Below are positions 24,555 to 32,780 of a DNA stretch of 64,000 nt, piece after piece. Made by a program: the position numbers and the translations under genes. Position 1 is the stretch's first letter; each line of letters begins with the position of its first letter. The DNA is from Bacteroidaceae bacterium (lineage in GTDB: Bacteria > Bacteroidota > Bacteroidia > Bacteroidales > Bacteroidaceae). The notes under the pieces are model-generated. The model made no database searches. It had not been told where the DNA came from and was given only the letters and a program-made list of their open reading frames with translations. The stretch spans positions 1-64,000 of the forward strand of contig CAAGLA010000031.1 of NCBI GenBank assembly GCA_900770655.1, in the 5' to 3' direction.

Positions 24555-26087
24555 TTATCTGTTACTTTCATTTGGTTCAATATCGGCACCCGGCGACTCA
24601 ATTTCGTGTTGCGGGATAGGCCATACAAACAATGGATTATCGGCTGTAACACTCAAAGAACTACCGTTATCGAGAGACTGGTCCTGAGGAGTGCGCTCAA
24701 AGCCTTTGCCCCAACGTTTGAGGTCTTGCAGACGGAAGCCTTCCATATAGAGTTCCTTTATGCGTTCTCTCTCTATTATCTCCATTGCATTGGCTGAATT
24801 AAGAGCTGTGGAACCACCGTAGGATGTATAGCGCGCCGACATTAAAGAGGATATATCCTTGCCGGCCTTGCTGTAGTCGGGAGTTTCAAGAGAGCAATAT
24901 GCTTCGGCACGTATGAGATACTGCTCCGACAGGCGGAACACCTTAGGCATAGATGTATTCAGCAGTTGAGCTTCGGCATAGAGATTCTGGTTACCCCAGT
25001 ATTTGTAGAGCAACGGCCACACAAGCCCGTGGCTATAACCTGTCTGCGCTTCATAAAAGAAGGCATTGTAGCGAAGGTCGTTTGAGCCATAGAGGTCGAG
25101 CACCCATTTTGCCGGAACATAGTCGGGTTTGAACGACGAGTAGTCGTAGTTGAAGAAGACCGACCCCAGCGCACTGCCGTACGATGTCGAAGTAAAGCCC
25201 ACCTTCCATATTATTTCGGTCGAAAGGTCGTACTGCCACATATAGTCGTAATAGCTTACACCGGCCGAATATTGGGCATTGACACTCGATAGGGCATACA
25301 TTCCGCTCTCTATTATCTTTGATGAATACTCAATAGCCTCTTCGTAGTTACGCATATAGAGCGCGACGCGGGCACGGAGAGCATAAACGGTATATTCATT
25401 GAAATATACTGCATTGTTATAGAGATAACCGTCAATAGCCGGGTCGTAGTCTTCACCAAGTTTCAGCAGTTCTGCTGCCTTGTCGAGGTCACTCAGTACC
25501 AGCCGGTAGGAGTCGTACAGTGAGGCTCTCTTAATAGGCTGCTCTTCGTAATATCTTGTCTTAAGAACCACACCAAGCTCGTTTTTAGCCTCATCGTCGC
25601 CCTTGTAGTCGACACAATAGAGCTTTATGAGCTCGCTATAGGCGAGTGCGCGTGCAAAATAGGCCTCGCCACAGTACGCTTCAAGACGGTCGAGTTCGTC
25701 ATCGTCGACTATAGTCTGTTTCAGCTTTTCGGCATTATCGAGAAGGAAATTGCAGTTTCCAATGAGCGAATAGAGCGAACCGTATACAGCCTCTATCTGA
25801 GGATTGGTAGCAAGTATATCCCAACGCCATATATCTCCGAAAGTATTTGTATTGCCATTGACGGCATATACCATATCGCACTGAATATCGGGCAACAGGG
25901 TCAGGTAGCCGCTATAGAGGGCCCCGCTCAGGAACGACGAATAGATACCTATAACAGCTTGGTCGGCCTCATCTACGGTTGTTATTGCAGAATCTTCGGC
26001 AACAGCATTTTCCGGGAACTTGTCGAGACACGATACCGGTACAAGCATCACCGCCGACAATAATATATATATACATATTTTCTTCAT
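24555..26087 (-). CDS. SusD/RagB family nutrient-binding lipoprotein
   Basis: SusD proteins are the surface lids of SusC transporters. The 510-residue protein has the lipobox VSC (MLVPVSCLDKFPENAV) and the family signature LDKFPENAVAEDSA, helical TPR-like repeats in the N-terminal half (ALAYSELIKLYCVDYKG, SYRLVLSDLDKAAELLKLGED, ALRARVALYMRNYEEAIEYSSKII) and the C-terminal SusD end (RIKELYMEGFRLQDLKRWGKGFERT, LFVWPIPQHEIE). Length is typical. It starts 18 bases after the SusC stop. With an S8 peptidase and no glycosidase in the operon, a peptide ligand as for RagB is a reasonable inference. Confidence 0.95.
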   Translation of the reverse strand: MKKICIYILLSAVMLVPVSCLDKFPENAVAEDSAITTVDEADQAVIGIYSSFLSGALYSGYLTLLPDIQCDMVYAVNGNTNTFGDIWRWDILATNPQIEAVYGSLYSLIGNCNFLLDNAEKLKQTIVDDDELDRLEAYCGEAYFARALAYSELIKLYCVDYKGDDEAKNELGVVLKTRYYEEQPIKRASLYDSYRLVLSDLDKAAELLKLGEDYDPAIDGYLYNNAVYFNEYTVYALRARVALYMRNYEEAIEYSSKIIESGMYALSSVNAQYSAGVSYYDYMWQYDLSTEIIWKVGFTSTSYGSALGSVFFNYDYSSFKPDYVPAKWVLDLYGSNDLRYNAFFYEAQTGYSHGLVWPLLYKYWGNQNLYAEAQLLNTSMPKVFRLSEQYLIRAEAYCSLETPDYSKAGKDISSLMSARYTSYGGSTALNSANAMEIIERERIKELYMEGFRLQDLKRWGKGFERTPQDQSLDNGSSLSVTADNPLFVWPIPQHEIESPGADIEPNESNR

Positions 26088-26105
26088 AGTAGTCTCTCCT
26101 TATTA

Positions 26106-29042
26106 TTAGAATGTTACCTCTACACCTAACGTATACTGCCTAGACATTGGGTACTGCGCTTTGTATATGTTGCTCGACGATTCAGGGTCAAGACCGCTGA
26201 ATTTGGTCCAAGTCAAAAGGTTCTGCGCCTGCACATATAGACGCGCACGGCTTATAAAGCCTGTTTTTGCGAGCAGACTACGCGGAAAATCGTAGCTCAC
26301 CATAAGATTCTTCAGACGAAGGAACGAAGCATCTTCCAAGAATCGGGAATCCATTTGCGGTGTTACTCCGTAACGCGGAATATCGGTTACGTCGCCGGGC
26401 TTTTTCCACCTGTCGTACAACATACGTTTCGACTGGTTGTATGCCGAATAGAGCCCGTTGCTCTCTTCGAAGAAACGGTCGTTGTTGAACATCCAGCGGT
26501 CGCTCACCCAGCTGAAGTTTGCTGTCAAGGTCAATCCCTTATAGCTGAGAGAGGTTCCGAAACCACCCTGCCACGGAGCATTGTAGTTCTTGCCAATCAT
26601 AACCTTGTCCTCTTCGCTGAACACATTTGTTATGTTGCCATCTTTGTCGTACCAGAGGGCATCGCCGTTCGCCGGGTTAACACCGGCATAGCGGTTTATG
26701 TAGAACTCGCCTATCGAATGGCCAACCACCAATTTTGTCGAAGTATTGGACATTTCGTATTCGTTCAGGCCGTTGTAGAGTTCTGTTATTTCGTTGTAGT
26801 TGTAGCTTGCGTTGGCATTCACGTTCCACACAAAATCCCTTGTACGTACAATATCGGCAGCCAATGAAAATTCCAGACCGCTGTTTACCATTGCACCGAC
26901 ATTGTCCCAACGTGTACCGAATCCATTGTTCACATAGGACTGCGGCACAAGCATCAACATATTTGTTGTCTTTTTATGGTATAGCTCTATATCGGCGTTT
27001 ATACGGCCAAAAAAGCCAAGATGAACAGCAAGGTTCGAAGTCCACAGTTGCTCCCAGCTCAGGCTCTCGTTTCCCTGTGTAATGGGCGCTATACCGGCTG
27101 TACCCATATAGTTGGAGCCGCTGCCTACAAGGGCCAAGTGGTCGTAATCGGGGATTGAGGAGTTGCCCGATGTACCTGTGCTCACTGCAATTTGAGCATT
27201 TGTAATCCACGTCAAAGGCTGCATAAACCTCTCTTTTCTCACATCCCACATAAAGCCAAGCGACCAGAAAGTAGCCCAACGGCCGTCCTTACCGAAGCGC
27301 GACGAAGCATCGCTGCGTACCGAGAAGTCGGCATAATAACGTTCCATATAGTTATACTCACCACGGGCAAAGAACGACAAGAAGGCGTGGCTCGAAAAAG
27401 AATTCGCCCACGAAGAGGCTCTTGTACCCGAAGAGAGAAGCGTAAAGGCATCGTTGTTCTGCCCGCGTGTCACAACCTGAAAACCTTCGGAACGGTAATC
27501 GACACCTTCTTGGCCCAACATAAAGTTGAACTGGTGACGGTGACGTATATCGAACTTATAGTTCAATGTGTTGGTAATTGTGAGGTTTACTGTTGTATAT
27601 GAGCTGCGGCCGGCGCTACCCACACCGTTGTTACCCACAAAGCTGGGAAACGACTTCATATCGGCTGTAGACTGTGAGTAATCAAGGCCGAACTGTGTAC
27701 GGAAGGTCAAATTCCTGAAAGGAGTAATTTCGGCATATACCACACTCAGAGCCTTATATTTTTTATTGTCGAGCGGGTTATTGGCCATCCATTCAAGCGG
27801 GTTGTACGATGTTCCGTTCCAGCTGCCGTCTTTTGACGAAGCAAGCGACCCGTCTTCTTTATACGGGTTCCAGTATGGCAACATAAACCTACAGGCCGAA
27901 ATTGGTGTATACAGCGCATACTCGCCATCGTCGGCCTGCTGCACCTCCTCGTATGTAAACATTGTATTCGTACCCATCTTCAGCCACGGTGCCACACGCA
28001 CGTCCATATTGGCACGCATATTGTAGCGGGCAAATGCCGAACCCTGCGCAATACCCTCTTGGTCGTAGAAACCGCCCGACACAAAATAGTTCATCTTGTC
28101 GGTAGCGTGGCTCACCGACAAATCGTAGCTCTGCAGCATCGCCTTGTCGTTGAAGACCACATCGAGCCAGTTGATATCGGTTCTGCCAAGCAAGTTGTAG
28201 TCTTGCCCCCTGTCGAGCCCAATCTCCTTCTCAAATTCAATTCTTTCGGCAGTGTTCATCAAATCCCACTCTCCGTGTGCAAGGTTAGAATAACCGTGCT
28301 GTGTACGGAATGTTACGTCGACCTTTTCTGTAGAAGTTCCGCGCTTTGTGGTTATTACAACCACGCCGTTGGCAGCACGGGCACCATAGATAGATGTAGA
28401 CGAAGCATCCTTAAGCACATTGATAGACTCAATGTCACCGGGATTGATTGTATTGAAGTCGGCACTTGTTATGGGCACGCCATCGAGAATGAACAGTGGC
28501 GATGTACCCGAATTTATTGAGTTGGTACCACGAATTTGAAAAACAGCAGCTTTGCTGGGCTCTCCCGAATTGGATATTACTGTCATACCCGGAGTCAGAC
28601 CCTGCAATGCTTGGTCGAAACCCACCGCCGGTACATTTTCAAGTTTTTCGGCACGCACGGTAGATACAGAACCTGCAATTGTTCCCTTCTTTCGTACACC
28701 GTAAGCAACAACTACAACCTCGTCCATAGCTATCTGCTCCGGCTCCATTACCACGTTAAGCACACCGGTCCCGGCATTTACCGGATGCTCTTGAGCCGAA
28801 TATCCTACGTATGTAAAGACCAACGTGGCATCGGAAGCACCCTGAACCTCAATTTCGTAATTGCCGTCAAAATCGGTGACTACGCCGTTTCCCGTTCCTT
28901 TCTGCATTATGGTAAGGTTTATCATACCCTCAGCGTCCTCTATAGAGGTTACTTTACCCCTCACCCTAAAGGACTGCGCGACGGCCGCCTCAACCATAAA
29001 CGAACAGAGAATGGCAAACAGCAGAATTACTCTATTCCTCAT
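26106..29042 (-). CDS. SusC/RagA family TonB-dependent outer-membrane transporter
   Basis: The protein is 978 residues from the ATG at 29042 and starts with a signal peptide (MRNRVILLFAILCSFMVEAAVAQ). A CarboxypepD-regulatory-like domain follows (FRVRGKVTSIEDAEGMINLTI, TYVGYSAQEHPV), then the TonB box region (MDEVVVVAYG), the plug (GLTPGMTVISNSGEPSK, IRGTNSINSGTSPLFILDGVPI, VLKDASSTSIYGARAANGVVVITTK) and the 22-strand barrel ending in an aromatic terminal strand (SRQYTLGVEVTF). Starts at 29066 (ATG) and 29081 (TTG) are also open. It is the first gene of the nine-gene operon, with a -7 promoter at 29202-29209. It should import the products released by the S8 peptidase, as RagA does for peptides. 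Confidence 0.95.
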   Translation of the reverse strand: MRNRVILLFAILCSFMVEAAVAQSFRVRGKVTSIEDAEGMINLTIMQKGTGNGVVTDFDGNYEIEVQGASDATLVFTYVGYSAQEHPVNAGTGVLNVVMEPEQIAMDEVVVVAYGVRKKGTIAGSVSTVRAEKLENVPAVGFDQALQGLTPGMTVISNSGEPSKAAVFQIRGTNSINSGTSPLFILDGVPITSADFNTINPGDIESINVLKDASSTSIYGARAANGVVVITTKRGTSTEKVDVTFRTQHGYSNLAHGEWDLMNTAERIEFEKEIGLDRGQDYNLLGRTDINWLDVVFNDKAMLQSYDLSVSHATDKMNYFVSGGFYDQEGIAQGSAFARYNMRANMDVRVAPWLKMGTNTMFTYEEVQQADDGEYALYTPISACRFMLPYWNPYKEDGSLASSKDGSWNGTSYNPLEWMANNPLDNKKYKALSVVYAEITPFRNLTFRTQFGLDYSQSTADMKSFPSFVGNNGVGSAGRSSYTTVNLTITNTLNYKFDIRHRHQFNFMLGQEGVDYRSEGFQVVTRGQNNDAFTLLSSGTRASSWANSFSSHAFLSFFARGEYNYMERYYADFSVRSDASSRFGKDGRWATFWSLGFMWDVRKERFMQPLTWITNAQIAVSTGTSGNSSIPDYDHLALVGSGSNYMGTAGIAPITQGNESLSWEQLWTSNLAVHLGFFGRINADIELYHKKTTNMLMLVPQSYVNNGFGTRWDNVGAMVNSGLEFSLAADIVRTRDFVWNVNANASYNYNEITELYNGLNEYEMSNTSTKLVVGHSIGEFYINRYAGVNPANGDALWYDKDGNITNVFSEEDKVMIGKNYNAPWQGGFGTSLSYKGLTLTANFSWVSDRWMFNNDRFFEESNGLYSAYNQSKRMLYDRWKKPGDVTDIPRYGVTPQMDSRFLEDASFLRLKNLMVSYDFPRSLLAKTGFISRARLYVQAQNLLTWTKFSGLDPESSSNIYKAQYPMSRQYTLGVEVTF

Positions 29043-29201
29043 TATCATAAAATTTAATTTTGTCATTACAGGGCAGCCCAAAGAATGAAAGAGTACAGAG
29101 CAAGAAAAAACTTTACAGGCTCACCGGACAACGCTAACATTCTGGAGCTTATTTTTGGATATTTATTCGCAAATCATTCACCAGCAAGGCAAAAATTCCT
29201 G

Positions 29202-29209
29202 CAAATATA
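29202..29209 (-). promoter_or_regulatory. Promoter of the SusC-led operon
   Basis: TATATTTGC on the minus strand is a full match to the Bacteroidota -7 element. No clear -33 TTTG is present at the usual distance, which suggests an activator or an alternative sigma factor helps. Confidence 0.6.
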
Positions 29210-29419
29210 AGAAAAGTGTTCATTAATATTATTATTTTATATATAAAATTCAGTGAAAAGAGCTATAAATAAGCGCAAAAAGAGTATTTTTATTACATTT
29301 CTGCAAAGCCAAGTATAGTTTCAGCCATTACAGCAAGCCTCGGTAACAAAATGCAAGCAAATTCAATGATTCGACTTGCAAAACAGAGACAAAACAACGA
29401 AATAAATTTACAAATAAAA

Positions 29420-29453
29420 AAACGATAGCAACCCTAAGGTTGCTATCGTTTTA
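29420..29453. terminator. Bidirectional terminator downstream of engB
   Basis: A fifteen-base perfect stem (AAAACGATAGCAACC with its complement) closes a four-base loop. Read on the minus strand, it is followed by a T-run. It ends the engB transcript 72 bases after the stop codon. Confidence 0.85.
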
Positions 29454-29524
29454 CCGTTAAATTGAATGGCAAGAGCTGTTTTTAGGCTCAAAAAGCACAA
29501 GAAGGCGACTGACCTGCCGAGCGG

Positions 29525-30130
29525 TTAAAGCGTTGAATTTATCTCCGAAATATACTGCAAGACCTCTTCACGACCAAGAGCACTTTCCGACGAGGTCACA
29601 AAAACAGGCGGCAGTTCCTCCCACTCTTCGAGCAGCCGCTTCTTGTATGCAGCAATATTATTTGAAAGCACAACTTTTGTCAATTTATCGGCTTTAGTAA
29701 AGATTATTGAGAACGGCACGCCATTCTCGCCAAGCCAGCGGAAGAATTCAAGGTCAATTGCCTGCGGCGAGTGACGGCTGTCGATAAGTACAAAAAGCAG
29801 TGTCATAGCATCGCGACCGAGTACATACCCCGATATTATGCGCTGCAGCTGCTCGTTCTGAGCCTTGCTGCGCTTTGCATATCCATATCCCGGCAAATCT
29901 ACCAGATACCACTCATCGTTTATGAGGAAGTGGTTTATAAGCAATGTCTTTCCCGGAGTAGACGAAGTCATTGCAAGTTTTCTCTGGCGGGTTAGCATAT
30001 TTATAAGGCTCGACTTGCCTACATTTGAACGGCCTATAAAGGCATATTCTGGCTTTCCGTCCTGAGGACATTTTCTTACGTCACTGTTGCTTATGACGAA
30101 CTTTGCGCTTTTTACAAGTGTATTACTCAT
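29525..30130 (-). CDS. engB: Ribosome-biogenesis GTPase EngB/YsxC/YihA
   Basis: EngB is an essential GTPase that helps assemble the large ribosomal subunit. The 201-residue protein has all G motifs: G1 GRSNVGKSSLIN, the TSSTPGKTLLIN switch, G3 DLPGYGYAKRS, G4 TKADKLT and a G5-like TSSESALG. Length is normal. Its -7 promoter element TATATTCG is at 30151-30158, and a strong terminator follows. It is a single-gene unit between two TonB-dependent transporter genes. Confidence 0.95.
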   Translation of the reverse strand: MSNTLVKSAKFVISNSDVRKCPQDGKPEYAFIGRSNVGKSSLINMLTRQRKLAMTSSTPGKTLLINHFLINDEWYLVDLPGYGYAKRSKAQNEQLQRIISGYVLGRDAMTLLFVLIDSRHSPQAIDLEFFRWLGENGVPFSIIFTKADKLTKVVLSNNIAAYKKRLLEEWEELPPVFVTSSESALGREEVLQYISEINSTL

Positions 30131-30150
30131 TGAAATATTGTTTTACGACG

Positions 30151-30158
30151 CGAATATA
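30151..30158 (-). promoter_or_regulatory. Putative -7 promoter element of engB
   Basis: TATATTCG on the minus strand lies about 20 bases upstream of the ATG and fits TAnnTTTG with one change. Confidence 0.45.
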
Positions 30159-30213
30159 CAAAGTTTGAAAAAAAGAAGCAAATTCTTCCACGCCACGAGC
30201 AAACTGTTGATGA

Positions 30214-30247
30214 ACAAAAAATGGCAACCCGGCGAGGAGTTGCCATT
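30214..30247 (-). terminator. Terminator of the TonB-dependent receptor gene
   Basis: Arms AATGGCAAC and GTTGCCATT close a ten-base loop and are followed on the minus strand by TTTTTTG. It lies 25 bases after the receptor stop codon. Confidence 0.85.
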
Positions 30248-30271
30248 GTCTCTTTTTTACCCGTTCCCCAC

Positions 30272-32572
30272 TTATTGCGAAATCTTTACACCAACAAAGA
30301 AGGTGCGAGGCTGAGTGGGGCCATAGAAATATCCCGAATCGCGGAACTCTCCTTTGTCGAGGTCGCTCTGGAAACTGTTGAATATATTCTGAATACCTGC
30401 ATTCAGCTGTAGGTTTATGTGGTCGTGCAGAATGAAAGTATAGGCAGCCTTAAAGTTGAGGTCGAAGAAATCGGGAGTCGTCTCCATTCTATCGTTCTCT
30501 ATATAGCCGGCATAGTGCGGAACTATCATAGAGCCGATATATGTTCCGGAGAGGGAGAGGTCGAACCTTTTCAGCGGTGTTGCCGACAGGGTGAAATAGC
30601 CGTAATAGTCGGGGGTGCGCATCATACGCTTGGTTGTCTGCTCCACACCGTCGACTTCGGTCCACACTTCGGCCCTCTTGTAACGGCTCCTCTGCAGGGT
30701 GAAGCCCACCTGCAACGAAACATCCTTTCCGTGAGCAATCTTCGCATCAATGTTCGCTCCGTACACGCGCGCTCCGGCACCATTGCGGCGCTCCTTAATT
30801 GCAAAACCGTCGGCATTCTGCCCAACATCCTCGAGTATAAAGACGTTCTTGAGGTCGGTGTAGAAGCCTTCGAGAAGAAGATTTGCCTGCCAATGCCCCA
30901 GAGAGGTTGTCCAGTCCAGCGAACCGCTGAAACTGTTTGAGCGCTCCTCCTTAAGATTTTCGGCAAGGGTTATTTGGACACCCTCGCCACCAACGGCTGT
31001 AACGTGAAGGTCTTCGTCGTAGGCCTGCGGAGCACGGAAACCTGTAGAATAGGTGAGGCGTGCCTGAAAGTTTCTGCTTGGTTTGAAGAGAAGGTTCACA
31101 CGTGGGCTGAAGATAGGGTTATCGACAAGATTATGCTTGTCTAAGCGGGCACCGACCAGAAGTGAGAATATACGCATATCCCATTCATTCTGTATAAAGG
31201 CACTTGCTATGCGCACACTCTGTTTCATATCGCGCTTGTAGCCTGTCATAATGTCGTGCAACCTGTTTTCCTGATATTCCAGACCACCGGTGAAAGTTGC
31301 CGGTGAAAAGAGGCATTTACGCATTTGAGCAGTGTATGTTCCACCCACAACCCAAGTAAGGTCGTCGGTCTTGCCGTAGGCATTAGGGTCGCGCTGTGCA
31401 CCATAGTAGCTGTTACGGTCTATATGCTGCACCGACGCATAGAGCGAGAGCTTTTTCTTGTAGGCGTTCCAGCCCAAATCGTATGCAACGCCTCCACTGT
31501 TGATAATATGCTTGGTCTGTTCTGTTATATCGCTCTCGTGTGGCTCGAAGTCGAACCTGTTACCACCACGGCGAGTTTCATTTGTAGTGTGATATTCAAG
31601 GCTCAAACGGCTTGTATGTGTCGGACGATAATATGTGCGCAGGCCAAATGTATTTATATTTATTTTGCCAAGTTCCGAAAAGCCGTCACCGTCGTGGTCA
31701 TAGGGATTACGGTTGCGGTAGTTGGTGTAGGCAGCAATTCCGTACGAATTGTCACGCGAGACAAGCGACACATTGGCACCCACATTCTGCTCCCAGCTGC
31801 TGCCGTCGTAGCAGGAAAGATTGGTATTTACCGAGAACGAATTGCTGACAGGGTCTTTAGTGATGATATTTACAGTTCCACCAACGGCGTTGGCACCAAA
31901 AAGCGCCGACCCGCCACCGCGAACAACTTCTACACGTTCAATCATATTAACAGGTATCTGCTCAAGGCCATAGACACCGCTGAGGGCACTCACTATAGGA
32001 CGGCTGTTGATGAGCACCTGTGAATAGGGGCCTTCGAGACCGTTAATGCGCACCTGAGGAAAACCGCAGTTCTGACAATTATTCTCTACGCGCAGGCCGG
32101 TAATATAGTTAAGGCTCTTGGCGAGGTCGGGCGAATTCACCGTTTCGAAAAGCATATCCGACGCAACCGAAACAACCACAGGAGCTTCCCAACGGCTTAT
32201 TTCGTTGCGGTTGGCCGACACCACCACCTCGTCTATGGCAACCGCCTCGACCTTAAGTTTAAAATGCACGACCGATGTAAAATCGTTGCTCACAGTAACC
32301 TCTTTTGTCATTGTCTCATAACCCACCATTGAGACGCGGAGCGTATAATTCCCCGGTGACAGATTACGGAATACAAACTGGCCCTCCTCGTTACTCACTG
32401 TTCCGTCACCTGTCTCAACAACAAGTACCGACGCAAAGGCTATGTTCTCTTCGGAGCCATCTTCCAACACGTGGCCCTGTATTGTCCTTCCCTCTCTCAC
32501 CTGCAATGCCGCCGTGGCATTGAGAGCGATAGAAAAAAGTATAACAAATGTTGCAATAAAACTCTTTTTCAT
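30272..32572 (-). CDS. TonB-dependent outer-membrane receptor (iron/heme/cobalamin type)
   Basis: The 766-residue protein has a signal peptide (KKSFIATFVILFSIALNATAA), a CarboxypepD-regulatory-like domain (GHVLEDGSEENIAFASVLV, YTLRVSMVGYETMTKEV), a TonB box-like AIDEVVVSANR, a plug with the cysteine-containing segment ENNCQNCGFPQVRINGL and PVNMIERVEVVRGGGSALFG, and a 22-strand barrel ending RTFFVGVKIS. It lacks a SusD partner and is short compared with SusC, so it belongs to the FecA/BtuB/HmuR-like receptors. The CQNCG plug segment is one I associate with Bacteroidota heme or metal-complex receptors, but the substrate cannot be fixed. It is a single-gene unit with its own promoter and terminator. 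Confidence 0.9.
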   Translation of the reverse strand: MKKSFIATFVILFSIALNATAALQVREGRTIQGHVLEDGSEENIAFASVLVVETGDGTVSNEEGQFVFRNLSPGNYTLRVSMVGYETMTKEVTVSNDFTSVVHFKLKVEAVAIDEVVVSANRNEISRWEAPVVVSVASDMLFETVNSPDLAKSLNYITGLRVENNCQNCGFPQVRINGLEGPYSQVLINSRPIVSALSGVYGLEQIPVNMIERVEVVRGGGSALFGANAVGGTVNIITKDPVSNSFSVNTNLSCYDGSSWEQNVGANVSLVSRDNSYGIAAYTNYRNRNPYDHDGDGFSELGKININTFGLRTYYRPTHTSRLSLEYHTTNETRRGGNRFDFEPHESDITEQTKHIINSGGVAYDLGWNAYKKKLSLYASVQHIDRNSYYGAQRDPNAYGKTDDLTWVVGGTYTAQMRKCLFSPATFTGGLEYQENRLHDIMTGYKRDMKQSVRIASAFIQNEWDMRIFSLLVGARLDKHNLVDNPIFSPRVNLLFKPSRNFQARLTYSTGFRAPQAYDEDLHVTAVGGEGVQITLAENLKEERSNSFSGSLDWTTSLGHWQANLLLEGFYTDLKNVFILEDVGQNADGFAIKERRNGAGARVYGANIDAKIAHGKDVSLQVGFTLQRSRYKRAEVWTEVDGVEQTTKRMMRTPDYYGYFTLSATPLKRFDLSLSGTYIGSMIVPHYAGYIENDRMETTPDFFDLNFKAAYTFILHDHINLQLNAGIQNIFNSFQSDLDKGEFRDSGYFYGPTQPRTFFVGVKISQ

Positions 32573-32596
32573 AAAACCTTTTTATAAACTCGACTG

Positions 32597-32604
32597 CAAA
32601 ATTA
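32597..32604 (-). promoter_or_regulatory. Promoter of the TonB-dependent receptor
   Basis: TAATTTTGC on the minus strand with a TTG 20 bases upstream (32625-32627). The leader is only about 20 bases long, leaving no room for a riboswitch, so control must be at the promoter. I saw no Fur-like box by eye. Confidence 0.65.
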
Positions 32605-32744
32605 GATTATCAAAAATTAACAGACAATCGTCATTAATAGTTAAAAAGGGGGTGATACATAGTCTTTTTTCAGCATACGCTACAGCAAAAGAGCGACAAT
32701 GTGCAAAAAAACACAAGATTTTTGCATACATAGACTTTTTATCA

Positions 32745-32752
32745 TATTTTTG
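32745..32752 (+). promoter_or_regulatory. Promoter of the C10 protease gene
   Basis: TATTTTTGC with TTTG at 32721-32724 gives a near-perfect Bacteroidota promoter (spacing 20). It lies 28 bases before the ATG at 32781. Confidence 0.75.
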
Positions 32753-32780
32753 CGACATTAGTTTACAAAAACAACATTTT

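Larger units (their letters stand above)
29043..29524. other. Intergenic region between engB and the SusC operon
   Basis: The 482-base AT-rich spacer holds the engB terminator (29420-29453) and the SusC promoter (29202-29209). The predicted SusC leader of about 150 bases includes a loose GCTC...GAGC pairing near 29090-29125 followed by a T-run, which could be an attenuator but is weak. No regulator gene (anti-sigma, HTCS or AraC type) is present here. Confidence 0.55.

Noticed and set aside
29043..29081. TTG start at 29081 (or ATG at 29066) for the SusC-like protein
   Set aside because: The ATG at 29042 directly precedes a typical signal peptide. ATG 29066 cannot be excluded.
32442..32780. 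113-codon N-terminal extension of the C10 protease
   Set aside because: It runs antisense to the TonB-dependent receptor and over both promoters; the signal peptide starts at 32781.
32573..32780. Possible cobalamin riboswitch upstream of the TonB-dependent receptor
   Set aside because: The promoter is about 20 bases from the ATG, so there is no leader to hold it, and no B12-box was seen.
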